The notes under the pieces were generated by a model, which had not been told where the DNA came from, did no database searches, and was given only the letters and a program-made list of their open reading frames with translations. The translations under genes and the position numbers were made by a program. DNA of 64,000 nt, taken from Coemansia sp. RSA 487. Taxonomy: Eukaryota; Kickxellomycota; Kickxellomycetes; Kickxellales; Kickxellaceae. Location: contig JANBRJ010000043.1 in assembly GCA_027577595.1 (NCBI GenBank), forward strand, positions 79,166 through 143,165, given 5' to 3'. Shown here in pieces: positions 28,170-38,060 of the stretch; positions within the stretch are counted from its first letter, which is position 1, and every line of letters starts with the position of its first letter.

Positions 28170-30353
28170 CTATGGTGGATTAGCTGAGCATTTGTCTATT
28201 GGGGCAGCAGCAGCACCCCAGCTCATGATGCCAATGTATGTTACGTAGATGAGAATAATGGTTCCAATGATCCCAAGAACGACGTCCTTAATTCGAGTCC
28301 AGCGATGACCAGCGCTGATCTGGTAGTGCAGCGCGGTTGGGAAGATGAAGCTCAGCGGGGTGCACGAGAAGGCACCAATGATGGCGATAAAGTTGTCCAG
28401 CTGCTCAGCACCAAAGATGGCTATGGATGCAACCACAAAGGTCAGCAATGTGCGGAAGACGTTCTTCCGCCACTTGATTCGAGGGTTGCCTTTGCCCGAG
28501 TGCGGGAAGATGCCAGACTCGAGGATGCGCACGGCCGGGAACAGCTGTAGCGGCACCGACATCATAATGGCCAGCGAGTAGAACAGCTGCACGAGGATCG
28601 TTGGCGGGCCTTTGGGAAGGTTGATCAGGATCACCGTCTCGACCGATTCACCGAATGCCATATACGACAGGGCGCCAATGCCGACGAAAACGACGATGCA
28701 TATGGCCAACGCTACAGTCAACACCTTGGCAAACTGGTCCTGGTGCTTCATGCTGTCGATGACCGGAATCACCAGCGTCACGCCTTCGTATGCAAACACA
28801 GCCGTCCCAACGAACAAGGGAAAGCGCGCAGGGTTGTACTGCACAATTTCGGCCATCCCGTGGCTGCTGATGTTAAAGATATCATATGCAAGTACATATC
28901 CGAGTCCCAGCATGATAAAGATGTTGGCGGCCAGTGCAAACGGTGCAAACTGCTTGATGCGGCGCACCCACGAGAGTGGAATGTACGCAACGAGCTGCGC
29001 GAGCACCCAGAAGGTCGGCGAGAAGTTAAAGCGGCATCCGGTAACTGCGTTCCACAGGTCGCGCATATTCGTTGCGACAAAGATGGTATACGCAGAACAG
29101 AACCCGATCTGCGCAAACAGGATGGAGACAGTGACTGTGCGGCTGGCCCACCGCCCAAACAGCTTCTCAGCCAAGTCGCTGTAGCTGCCGCCGACCCTCA
29201 GATACACTTCGCCCAGAATCACCATGCAGTGCCACGCGTACCACGCCACGAAGAACATCATCGCCGACGATGCCACTAGCCCACCGTTGGAGAACGCCTT
29301 GGGCAGCACCAGCACGCCTGTGCCGACAAACGCCTTGAGCAGCAGGAAAAACGCCTTTTTGTTTGACGCTGTTGCGTGGATGCTCCGCCGAGATGTGCCC
29401 GTCGCTTGTCTGTGCAGCAGCGGCGTGCATGCATCGACAGCTCTACTGTCTTCCTCATCGTCTTCGTCCTCGTCACTTGGGTAGTCACCGCCTGCAAAGT
29501 GCCCGTACAGCCCGATGAAGTCGATGAAGTTCTCAGTAAGCATGTTAGCTGCTGGGTCGCGGCCCTGCCTGACCGCCCTGTCGTGGACAAACTGGCGCCG
29601 GAAGCCGCCGGGTATGCCCATCTGCTGCTGCGAGTACGGGACGCCCCAGTCAGAGTCTGAGGCCATGCCCGAGAACGAGCCCCTTCGCTGATGCCTGCGC
29701 GCCGAGGGCACCTCGCTGCCCGACTGGTCGTTTTCCCGATGCCACCGGTAGATGCCGTACGTTATGTCGCCCGACAGAAGCTTCAGCGGATCCGCCACCA
29801 CCGCTTCGCTAGGCTTGCTGGCTCCTCCACTGTCTCTATCGTCATCCTCTTCATCGTTGACGTCTCCAGCGTACCCATCCTCGACGTCGCCAAAAGCCTG
29901 CTGCTGTTCACGCGCCAACGAATGAAACTCACCAGCCGCAGTACTTCCTTCTTCCGCCACCAGTGGTACTGTCGCTACTGCTGTGTTTTGGCCGGTGCGT
30001 GTCACCAGGTGCCGCTTCAACCGACGCACAGCCGCAGCCTTGTCAAGTGACTTGCCAGCCCGTTGCTGGAAAGACCCAACGTCGCTTCCATTGTCCTCGT
30101 CACCTGCACTACTGCTGTTTGCCGCCACTTCGTCCATGTACAGGCTGCGTGGAACTGACGACGGCGGCGATGCAAGGCGGTCGGTTGCTCGTGCAAGTGA
30201 TGCTGGATTTTCTCGGCTTCTAGGGATGCTTTGCGCTACAGCTGACGTTGCTGGCCCATTCGTATCTGTCCCATTGCTGTCGTTCGTAGTTTCTCGCCGC
30301 TGCGCATTGCTTGGCAGCCTATTATCACTGTCAGATGGGCTATCAGACGTCAT
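28170..30353 (-). CDS. Vacuolar amino-acid transporter, Avt3/Avt4-like (AAAP family)
   Basis: A 727-aa protein. The N-terminal ~325 residues are hydrophilic, Ser- and acid-rich and end in a conserved pre-domain (LTENFIDFIGLYGHFAGGDYP). About eleven transmembrane helices of the amino acid/auxin permease fold follow, starting KKAFFLLLKAFVGTGVLVLP with the substrate-binding GTG motif in helix 1. Family marks further on are FAYEGVTLVIPVIDSMK and LINLPKGPPTI. The long cytosolic tail plus this core is typical of Avt3/Avt4 exporters, which move neutral or basic amino acids out of the vacuole. It ends close behind TIM8 in convergent orientation (about 107 bases between stops). Exact substrate unknown. 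Confidence 0.93.
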   Translation of the reverse strand: MTSDSPSDSDNRLPSNAQRRETTNDSNGTDTNGPATSAVAQSIPRSRENPASLARATDRLASPPSSVPRSLYMDEVAANSSSAGDEDNGSDVGSFQQRAGKSLDKAAAVRRLKRHLVTRTGQNTAVATVPLVAEEGSTAAGEFHSLAREQQQAFGDVEDGYAGDVNDEEDDDRDSGGASKPSEAVVADPLKLLSGDITYGIYRWHRENDQSGSEVPSARRHQRRGSFSGMASDSDWGVPYSQQQMGIPGGFRRQFVHDRAVRQGRDPAANMLTENFIDFIGLYGHFAGGDYPSDEDEDDEEDSRAVDACTPLLHRQATGTSRRSIHATASNKKAFFLLLKAFVGTGVLVLPKAFSNGGLVASSAMMFFVAWYAWHCMVILGEVYLRVGGSYSDLAEKLFGRWASRTVTVSILFAQIGFCSAYTIFVATNMRDLWNAVTGCRFNFSPTFWVLAQLVAYIPLSWVRRIKQFAPFALAANIFIMLGLGYVLAYDIFNISSHGMAEIVQYNPARFPLFVGTAVFAYEGVTLVIPVIDSMKHQDQFAKVLTVALAICIVVFVGIGALSYMAFGESVETVILINLPKGPPTILVQLFYSLAIMMSVPLQLFPAVRILESGIFPHSGKGNPRIKWRKNVFRTLLTFVVASIAIFGAEQLDNFIAIIGAFSCTPLSFIFPTALHYQISAGHRWTRIKDVVLGIIGTIILIYVTYIGIMSWGAAAAPIDKCSANPP

Positions 30354-30698
30354 CAGCCTTTAAGCCTATTTTTGTGGTTTTCTGGTTCTGAGAAACCCCT
30401 GATAGGTGGAATAATCGAAAAGAAAGAGAAAATTGTAAATTTATTCTATGTGAATCAAAAATGTACTTAATTTGAAGAGCAAAAAGAAAGAGGGAGGAGG
30501 AAGGAGGAGAGTACACAGGACCAAGACATGGTCGCAAATACCCCCCTACCAGTCTCCTCCATATTTAGCTTTGCGGCTTTTTACTATTGCATTCCACATT
30601 GGCACATGACCTTGAAAGCTAGTTTTATTCCATGTGTCTCCTGGACATCCATAATTTGACCACAGCAAAAAGCTATTTTAAGGACCCAACTTCGAGCT
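30354..30698. other. Short intergenic region
   Basis: Promoter of the Avt-like gene and 3' flank of the TBC gene (both minus strand). No further feature is seen. Confidence 0.5.
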
Positions 30699-32834
30699 TT
30701 ACTGCTTCAGGTTGCTTAGTTCGACATACACTCGGTCTAGGTCACGCAGAACGACACGAAGATCTGCCTCTGACATTTTCCGCGACCGGATTCCCTGTGC
30801 ACCTGGCGACGACATATCGCCACTTGGGTTGCGTAATATTCTCAGTCCCTGTTGCTGTGACACTAACGATGTGGACGATGATCTCACCACCTCGTCCTGC
30901 CAAACCTGCGACACCATGTGCAACGCAGCACCGAGCACATCCAGATGCGCCTTGCTTGCAGTGCCTTCCTGTATCCGTATAAGATCAACACACTGTGCGG
31001 CCATTGTGGATACCTGCGCAGTGACCGATCCAAGCGCACGCACGGCCTCCGCTGGTGTCCGTCCGTCATTGCTCTCAGTCGGTGATACAACATCCATGGG
31101 TATCTGGTTTGGCGACTCTGGCTGCGATTGCAGATCATTGCCTCTTGGTTCGCTTATAGCAGCCATTCGAGCTGCTATAAGCGGACTCGACGGACTACTG
31201 CTTTTGGGGCTTCTGGGCGAAGTGCCTCCATACCCATTTGCACGCCGGTGCTGAAGCGTATTACTTGTGTACATCTTTCTTCCCTGCCATGTGACGGCTA
31301 TAGGGGCAGATGCCACCGAGTGGCCACCACCCACAACAGCACTGCTACTTATATTCTGCTGTTTAGCGCCAGAAGTCTCGGGTTTGTGTGTGCCAACAGC
31401 CAGTCTACGTGCACCATCAACTATGCCCTGTTTCAAAGCTTCGGTTTCCTCTATAACATCCCATGCCTCCTCCTCCCAGACCTCGTACTGGCTGGTAATG
31501 AGCGTTGCTGTTTCTGGCGACGGGCGGCTACGCAGATAGGCTGCCTGGAGAGCCAGCCGCTGAATCGGCATCATACCATGCTGTGTCATGGCAGCGTACG
31601 GGATCTTTGGCATCGGCACAGGCATATCCGAGGCTCCAGGCGACGCAGCAAGGTATTGATTGGGAGACAAAGGCGAGTTCGACAAAGGGGGCGTCTGCTC
31701 AAGAGCATATTGTGTCGGGCTGGGCAGCGGAGGCAAATGCAGCAAAGTGTTGAGGTTATCGGCATAGTCGCCTAGCAAGAGTGGCCGGCGGTTCGCCAAA
31801 AGAAGAACTACGCCTATCCAATCGACCAGTCGCAAGGGGCCACCGTGGTTATCGGCGAAAAGCATGCCCCACAGAACGAGAACGTCCTCCAGATGTGTGA
31901 ACTCGCGGCTGAATAGCAGCCGGTACCACCGGATCCCGAAAAGCTGCGGCTCAATGTCTAGCGTCTGTAAATGCAATGCCAGCCGTGGGTCCACTGTCTC
32001 CAGCTTCTCCATCATCATATAACATTGCGCGATAATCGGCGTGTGCGCTTTCATTGCGTCGATGGCCGCTTGCTTGTCCTCTTTGCTTGTCCCCTGCTTC
32101 CGTCTAGCTGGTCGTAGTGGCGGAGACGTAAAGCTGGGCGACTGGTACCACGGTAAGCACAACCGCATCAGCCTGTCAAACATCGCAAATGTGTCGTGCT
32201 CGATAAAGCGATTACTCAGAATATTGTCAAGAAAAAACCTCTGCTTTACGTTGTCAGTGCACTGCTCTTCGCCAACGGCATCTCTATCAACGACCATCAA
32301 CAGAGGACCCAAGAGCTCGTGCATCCCTTGCCTGTACTGCAGACTGCTGTGTACCTTGGCGTACACGAAGAGAATGTCACACATTGTCTTTTGCACATGC
32401 GGCTGTCTAAAGTACTCTTCCTCAGGAAACGTCCTAGCCACATCCTGCATAATCGTTGTTCGCAGCTCCTGATCTTTATGATACTGGAACCACGGGCTGT
32501 CCTCATCAAGCGATAGTGGGTTCATTCGCTTCCAGTCCATATCCTGCTCGGGTTTGGCAACTGTACTTGGGTCTATCACGTATTGGCTTCTAAGCCCATC
32601 GTAATTTTTACGCTCCTTTTCGGCAATAGCGCTCCATACACGTTGACATTCGTCGTCCTCTTCGCCGAAATTCTCAATGGGAAGTACGTCTAGGTAGAGC
32701 CGCCACCGCAACGACTGTAGTGGCAGCCCGTTCACGCCCGCTGCATGTGGCGAAAACGCAAGTGCTCGTAGATGCGCTGGCGAAATTGACGCTAAGCGCT
32801 TCAATGTGTTCCAATCGTCACGCAAATTGCTCAT
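30699..32834 (-). CDS. TBC-domain Rab GTPase-activating protein, TBC1D5-like
   Basis: A 711-aa protein whose first ~410 residues form a TBC domain. LRSLRW-type entry is seen as LQSLRWRLYLDVLP, the arginine finger in MQDVARTFPEEEYF (about residue 130) and the glutamine finger in YRQGMHELLGPL (about residue 170). The domain is split by a long insertion after RLCLPWYQSPSF, as in the TBC1D5 branch. These residues stimulate GTP hydrolysis by Rab proteins; TBC1D5 acts on Rab7 with retromer at late endosomes. The rest is Ser/Pro-rich with a short predicted helix at the end (LRVVLRDLDRVYVELSNL). The Rab target is inferred from the family only. Confidence 0.9.
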   Translation of the reverse strand: MSNLRDDWNTLKRLASISPAHLRALAFSPHAAGVNGLPLQSLRWRLYLDVLPIENFGEEDDECQRVWSAIAEKERKNYDGLRSQYVIDPSTVAKPEQDMDWKRMNPLSLDEDSPWFQYHKDQELRTTIMQDVARTFPEEEYFRQPHVQKTMCDILFVYAKVHSSLQYRQGMHELLGPLLMVVDRDAVGEEQCTDNVKQRFFLDNILSNRFIEHDTFAMFDRLMRLCLPWYQSPSFTSPPLRPARRKQGTSKEDKQAAIDAMKAHTPIIAQCYMMMEKLETVDPRLALHLQTLDIEPQLFGIRWYRLLFSREFTHLEDVLVLWGMLFADNHGGPLRLVDWIGVVLLLANRRPLLLGDYADNLNTLLHLPPLPSPTQYALEQTPPLSNSPLSPNQYLAASPGASDMPVPMPKIPYAAMTQHGMMPIQRLALQAAYLRSRPSPETATLITSQYEVWEEEAWDVIEETEALKQGIVDGARRLAVGTHKPETSGAKQQNISSSAVVGGGHSVASAPIAVTWQGRKMYTSNTLQHRRANGYGGTSPRSPKSSSPSSPLIAARMAAISEPRGNDLQSQPESPNQIPMDVVSPTESNDGRTPAEAVRALGSVTAQVSTMAAQCVDLIRIQEGTASKAHLDVLGAALHMVSQVWQDEVVRSSSTSLVSQQQGLRILRNPSGDMSSPGAQGIRSRKMSEADLRVVLRDLDRVYVELSNLKQ

Positions 32835-33170
32835 GTCTAAAAATTACAAGCCTTGCTTCTAAAAGTACAAAAAAAAAGTCTACGATTCCAACACGTGGAA
32901 AGGAAAATAAAGTGTAACAAGCAAAAAAAGATTGTTATCAAAAAAGGATGACTTTGGCTCTGTTCGTTTGTCAGCTCTTTTTCACAAAGGAAAAAACCTG
33001 GTATATGAAGTCTGACCAAACCCTGACCTTTACATGTTGGTAGCGTCATGCCAATTCTGTTCTAGAATGCAGATTTCTTACAATACCCACACGTAAAGTC
33101 CAAAAGTTGTTCTTTAGTAATATTAGAAGCTGTGCAGAGAGTGATTGTTTGTTAATTTCCTAAAATCAAC
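32835..33170. other. Intergenic region upstream of the TBC gene
   Basis: AT-rich promoter region shared with the left flank of the tRNA duplication. Nothing else is recognised. Confidence 0.5.
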
Positions 33171-33205
33171 GCAGTAAATTGGGTTGATTTAGCTGCAGAT
33201 CTGAT

Positions 33206-33277
33206 TCTCCGATAGTATAGTGGCGAGTACGCCAGTCTGTCACATTGGCGACCCGGGTTCAATTCCCGGTCGGAGAG
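33206..33277 (+). tRNA. tRNA-Asp(GTC), copy 1
   Basis: 72 nt with acceptor TCTCCGA pairing TCGGAGA and discriminator G. The anticodon loop is CTGTCAC (anticodon GTC) on a CCAGT/ATTGG stem. The T arm is CCGGG-TTCAATT-CCCGG, which also serves as the B box. A T6 run follows as the Pol III terminator. No intron. Confidence 0.97.
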
Positions 33278-33490
33278 CTTTTTTCTTTTATTTGGTGATT
33301 TTTTAGCTTTCAGCAATTGCTATGCAGACAGGAGGCACGGGCGATTACTGATTAATTTTCAATGGAGGCGGAATTGCCAACCATTGAACAATCTGTTCAT
33401 TTTTAGCTTCATCCATGTGAAAAGATAAGATTCAGTGTTTTTTTTATCAGAAATTACAATTTATTGTCAAGATTTATAATAATAAAAAAG

Positions 33491-33562
33491 CTCTCCGACC
33501 GGGAATTGAACCCGGGTCGCCAATGTGACAGACTGGCGTACTCGCCACTATACTATCGGAGA
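33491..33562 (-). tRNA. tRNA-Asp(GTC), copy 2, inverted
   Basis: Identical 72-nt sequence to copy 1 on the opposite strand, again followed by six T residues. It is part of the inverted duplication. Confidence 0.97.
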
Positions 33563-33839
33563 ATCAGATCTGCAGCTAAATCAACCCAATTTGCTGCTCC
33601 GTTTTCCAGATGATTAATAATAGATAACCATCCAAAGTGTAAATATGGACATTATGCTAATATTTTTTTAATGTGCCAGCAACAAATCGTTAAGGAAATA
33701 AAAAACGAAATAAAAGTGGGTGGAAGGGATCTTACACTCATATTTATCAAAATATGTTATGTCATTCTCATGAGCCTTCGTAACTAGAAATTAAAAGAGA
33801 AAATTTATTTTTCTAGAAAAAAAGTACAACTATAGAAAG

Positions 33840-36148
33840 TTAGACACATAGGCGCTTGTTTTGTAGATTTTCCTTGTCCACATTATCTTTATCTGATTGC
33901 TTGCGTTTAGGCAAAGACGATTTTCTCCCAGCTTCTGTCACAGTAGTGGTATCATCGTTGCTTTCAGGAAGCATCAGCTGCAACGCAACTTGATCCACGA
34001 ACCTTTTTGCATACTCCCTGCACAGTTCACGCCTAAAGTTCTTCTTGTACAGTAGCTTGCCTCCAATGTATCGGCCGTCCTTTGTGAATAGGAAACAGTA
34101 CATCGCATCTAGCACTCTGCGCAACGCTTTGTTAACGCCACCAATTTCAACACCAAACGAGTCATAAAAATGGCCTCGTTCTGAAAGATATCCAACGCGA
34201 GCCCACGCAAAGTCATGACTATCGAAACACTTGAACCCTCTAGGCTCCTCTTCAGTACGGTTGGATAGTACATGCAGAATGACATAGAACAGTGATTCTA
34301 AATCGTGAATAAGCCCACGCTCTTTGTCGCTGACAAGCATTTGTATGCTTATGTACTGCGGTGTACCCGTCAACATATCGTAGTTTGCTTCCATTTGAAT
34401 GATCAATTCTGGGTCCAAGTGCCACTTTCGCAGAGCTGCCTCGTTTCTCTTCATGACTCCAGCATTGTCTGGCTTTACGACTTTCGCGTAACCCCAATCA
34501 ATCACAGATGCGTTGCCCTGAGAGCTGATTGCGATGTTCCCTGATGAAATGTCACGATGGAATACTCCAGCAGCCTGCGCATGGATCAAACACGAAGATA
34601 CTTGGGCAATGTGTTTTGACACAAGCCCAGACGCCTTTGAGGCCTGCCCGTTCTCGTAACGCGCCTGACCGAAATTCATTATTGTATCCCCGCAATCCTC
34701 CATGATAATGTATTCGAATCGGTATCCAAAGACATCCTTCTTCAGTATACCGCTGTCAAGCACTTTCGGTGTGTTCGGGACATTCGCTTTGGTCAATATC
34801 TCGTAAACCGCTCCTTCTGTTAGTCTACCAATCGGAGTCCACGTCAGTTTTATGATAGCAGCTGTTTTGCCTTTACCATACATTGTTTTAACAATGAAAG
34901 CGAGGCGTCCGACAATGCGCGCCCTCGTACATACCGGCGTCTTGGTAAAAGGTATTTCTCCTGAATCGTTTAAAGTTGCGCTAGCAACAAGAACGATGTC
35001 ATCAGTTTCCTTTTTGAATTCGATGAACCGCACATACTTGGGGATTTCGCAGCACTGTCCGAATCTATTCGACGGCAGAGTCAGAAGAAACCAGAGATCT
35101 TGCAATGTCATGCATATACTTTCCATTGCAACATCATCAACTGCATTGTCGGCCAGGATATATGTGTCATAGCATATCATCCCAACTTCTACACGAATAA
35201 CTCCTTTGCGTGTAAACACGAATAGTGAGATGTTGCAGCCGTGCAAAAAGAATATCGGGACAAATGTACGCATGGGCTGCTTTTCCCAAATAGGCAAGGC
35301 ATAGTCCGCGATTTGGCCAAGTACAGACTCGGGCAACTCGGCTTCCGGATACTCGTCGGTTTTAGCTTCCAGAACTGTATGAACAAACTCGAATCCATCA
35401 CGTTTGTTGTGATAATAGAACATAATTTCTGATTTCTGCCGTGTACCGGGAATATGCTTGGTTTGATGACCAACTACCATACAATTGGGGGTTCGAAGGC
35501 TTGGTGGCCTTTCGGTTCCAGTCTGCAACAACCACGCTTTTACAACAGTGACCATCTCTTTCCACAGCCTGCGGAAATAGTCTGTCAGCGCGATTTCGCC
35601 AATTTGCCTAGGACCGACAAGACTCTTGCCATCAGGTCGAGCAGTAATCCTTTTGTCTACGAGTGACGGCGCACGTCTTGCTATATCCCCAAATATACCG
35701 TCTACTGACTTGCAAAAAGCCGTATGTTCCTTCAAGATGCCTAAGGATGAAAGTAAATTGGCGAAGTTCATCTTCACAGCGCGACCCTTTAGTTGCTTAG
35801 CAAGGTCAGAGTGCCTTTCAGCCAGTTTTTGGTTCATCTCATTAGTTACTGAAATCCCAGTGCCATATTTTCGCACTATCGGAGTTGACCTCATGCTGCT
35901 GCTCATTGCGGGCTATATAGGAGTTAAAATATATTTAAAATAAAAGCTAGTTTATATATTGGTAACAATTTCATCACCTTACAAATGCAATATGTAGTTG
36001 GGTTTTAATTTACCTCTTGGTTGGCGTGTACTACAGACTGCTGTCCAACGCCTCCTCTGGATACGCCCAAAACAAGGTCAACCGGAGAGACCAGGCCTTT
36101 CGCCGCTTTAGATCTTCTGGTGGGAGTTATTGCACTATTTGAGGTCAT
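33840..36148 (-). CDS. FunK1-type fungal protein kinase (two exons)
   Basis: Exon 1 is 36014-36148 and exon 2 is 33840-35912. The 101-base intron starts GTAAAT and ends CTATATAG and joins in phase 0, giving 735 aa (MTSNSAITPTRRSKAAKG at the start). Without it the frame would begin at an internal ATG (35,906). The kinase core shows the catalytic loop FHRDISSGNI, VIDWGYAK in place of DFG, and the family block TGTPQYIS followed by HDLESLFYVI, all marks of FunK1. The N-terminal ~350 residues are the beta-rich region common to this family (TVLEAK, then GVIRVEVGMI). The C-terminal tail is basic and Ser-rich. FunK1 kinases are fungal and expanded in some lineages; their substrates are mostly unknown. 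Confidence 0.9.
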
Positions 36149-36261
36149 TATGTCTGAAAATGCTAGTAAATCGACAAAAAAGTGTTTGCTGGAAACAAGA
36201 AAATGGTGTGCAAAAGGGCAAAAAAGCGAAATAAAGAGAAATTAATGCGCAGCATATATAT

Positions 36262-36594
36262 TTAAAAAAAACATTGTTTACGTTTAACAAGCATTTTCAT
36301 TATTATTTGAGATCCAAATTTGAGTAAAGTCTGAACAATTAGACCAAAAGCTAAATAAACGAACAATTAGATTAAAATAAAATAAATGAAACTCCAAACC
36401 TACCAGTGGATCAAGCATACAGTGGCTTTGAAAGGGGTTGCTTGATTCTGTATCTATAAAGTTAATTTCGATGAAGCTGAACATAGCAGTGGCAGCATGT
36501 ATGTCCACTGGAATGCACTTCTGGTAGCTAAGAATTCCAATTACCATGTCTCTTCTCCAGTAATTGATTGTGGAAGCCTGGCCAATTGTTTCAG
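36262..36594 (-). CDS. Possible two-exon small gene or gene remnant
   Basis: A minus-strand open stretch from about 36,594 (TIGQASTINYWRRD) continues past ATG 36,547 to ...FQSHCMLDPL and then meets GTAGGT at 36,403. A splice to the acceptor after TTGTTCAG (exon from 36,330, phase 0) gives a short basic end, FGSQIIMKMLVKRKQ. The protein-like composition suggests real or former coding. There is no family match, and the first Met falls inside the good-looking stretch, so a 5' part may be missing. Low confidence. Confidence 0.25.
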
Positions 36595-37167
36595 TTCAAT
36601 CCAGGGTATTAATATGTTCTTCCTCCCATGATATTTACTACTGTCTATAGTGCTTACAATTAGGCTCGTCAGGTTGGCGAGCCGCCATCATAATGTGATT
36701 GATTCACAAAGAGTAGTAGCAATTTGTAGTGTTTTCAAGAACACATGAGTCTAGCCAAACGAGGCTGAAGTTCTTTTTCATTTACTGCAATAAAACTGTT
36801 TTTATACCGGAAGTTTTCTATTGTTAATGCCACTTGTCCTTCCTGCTTTGAGGGCATGGTTTGATCAGAATTAGTCGAAACGGCAATACCGCGTTTTTGG
36901 ATTCTCGTCTTGCTATATCTACCTGTTTATGTTAAGCAAGCAGCAAAATAAGAACAATGCTATTATCCATTTCTGTATAAGATCATATGAGGTGGCCTGT
37001 CTTCATACACGCTATCCCCACAATCGGGTAGTTTGAAATACATAATATAAGAAAAATTTCGCAATTTTTCTGCTTTGGAAAATGAGAGAAAAATCCATTT
37101 AATTTTCGATTGCACTTTCCAAACCACACCTGCTAGTATTGATAAGCGTTACAAAAACAAAAAACAA
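36595..37167. other. Intergenic region before ELP6
   Basis: AT-rich, no gene recognised. The ELP6 reading frame is open from about 37,075 but lacks an ATG there, so this part is taken as leader. Confidence 0.45.
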
Positions 37168-37938
37168 ATGTACAAGACACTATCTTCAAGTGTCAACTGG
37201 GCGCAAGGACTTCCAGAGGGCGGAACAACGACACTGGTGTGTGGGGACATCGAGGCAGATGGAGGTGTTTTGGTACCGCATTTCGTGCAAAGCGGGTTGC
37301 AGGAAGCGAGCGAGAACAACGTTGTACTGGTTAGTCTAACACAAACAATGAGCCACTACATGCATATAATGCGTAAAATGGGCGTCAACCTGGCCAAGCA
37401 AAGGGGGTTCCAGTTTGTGAATGCGCTGACGCTAAAGAATGTGGATTACAGCGACTTGCCAGCAGCCACACGGCCGCATTTCACAGTCACCGAGTGGAGC
37501 GGGTTCTTCCGCTGGCTGTGTGATTCACAGCCGCCCGGATGCACGCTGATCATCGACGGGCTCTGCTCGCTGCTCGACCAAGGGTTCGGGTGTGACTTTG
37601 TTTCGGGCATCGTGGACACGTGTCAGCGGATCATTGAGGACAAAGCAATCAAGAGCAATGGCGCTGCGAGGCTGGTGATCATGCTGTTTCTGGACGACTT
37701 TACGGAGCCGCTGGTCCGGTCGCTGATCCGCAGGTCGCACTATTTTTTCAATTTCGAGGGTCTGTCGTCAGGGTCCTCGACAGAAGTGGCTGGGCAGCTG
37801 ACGGTGGTTCCTGGGCACCTGTACTGCCACATCCAGGCGCAGTCATCAGGGAAATTCAAGCCAGTGCTTTTGCACTACAGAGTATCAGACACGACAGTCG
37901 AGTTCTTTTCTCCGGGCCAATCTCGGATGGTGCTTTGA
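37168..37938 (+). CDS. ELP6: Elongator complex subunit Elp6
   Basis: A 256-aa protein with a RecA-like fold lacking Walker motifs. Family marks are TTLVCGDIEADGGVLVPHF near the start, SHYMHIMRKMGVNL, the central TLIIDGLCSLLDQGFG and the C-terminal YRVSDTTVEFFSPG. With Elp4 and Elp5 it forms the hexameric ring of Elongator, which is needed for wobble-uridine modification of tRNA. The frame extends upstream to a TTG at 37,075, but the first ATG (37,168, MYKTLSSSV) sits where the family usually starts. No intron. Confidence 0.9.
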   Translation: MYKTLSSSVNWAQGLPEGGTTTLVCGDIEADGGVLVPHFVQSGLQEASENNVVLVSLTQTMSHYMHIMRKMGVNLAKQRGFQFVNALTLKNVDYSDLPAATRPHFTVTEWSGFFRWLCDSQPPGCTLIIDGLCSLLDQGFGCDFVSGIVDTCQRIIEDKAIKSNGAARLVIMLFLDDFTEPLVRSLIRRSHYFFNFEGLSSGSSTEVAGQLTVVPGHLYCHIQAQSSGKFKPVLLHYRVSDTTVEFFSPGQSRMVL

Positions 37939-38060
37939 AATCAAAAGATGGAATGTCGTTTTTTTGTCCTTATATACAGAAAGAGAGTGAAAAGCAAGAC
38001 TAGTGAGAGCAAAAAGGAAAGGAAAAGGAATAATAGCAAGTAAAGAACAATGAAAAAAAT

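Larger units (their letters stand above)
33171..33597. repeat. Inverted duplication of 114 bp carrying tRNA-Asp, 199-bp spacer
   Basis: Left arm 33171-33284 and right arm 33484-33597 are reverse complements with a single mismatch that I find (position 5 of the arm). Each arm includes 35 bases of 5' flank, the whole tRNA gene and its T6 terminator. The near identity outside the tRNA shows a recent segmental copy rather than two old tRNA genes. Transcription of the two copies converges on the spacer. Confidence 0.93.

Noticed and set aside
36021-36245. 74-aa plus-strand frame (MACTTDCCPTPPLD)
   Set aside because: It lies opposite the first exon of the FunK1 kinase, whose splice sites and phase are coherent.
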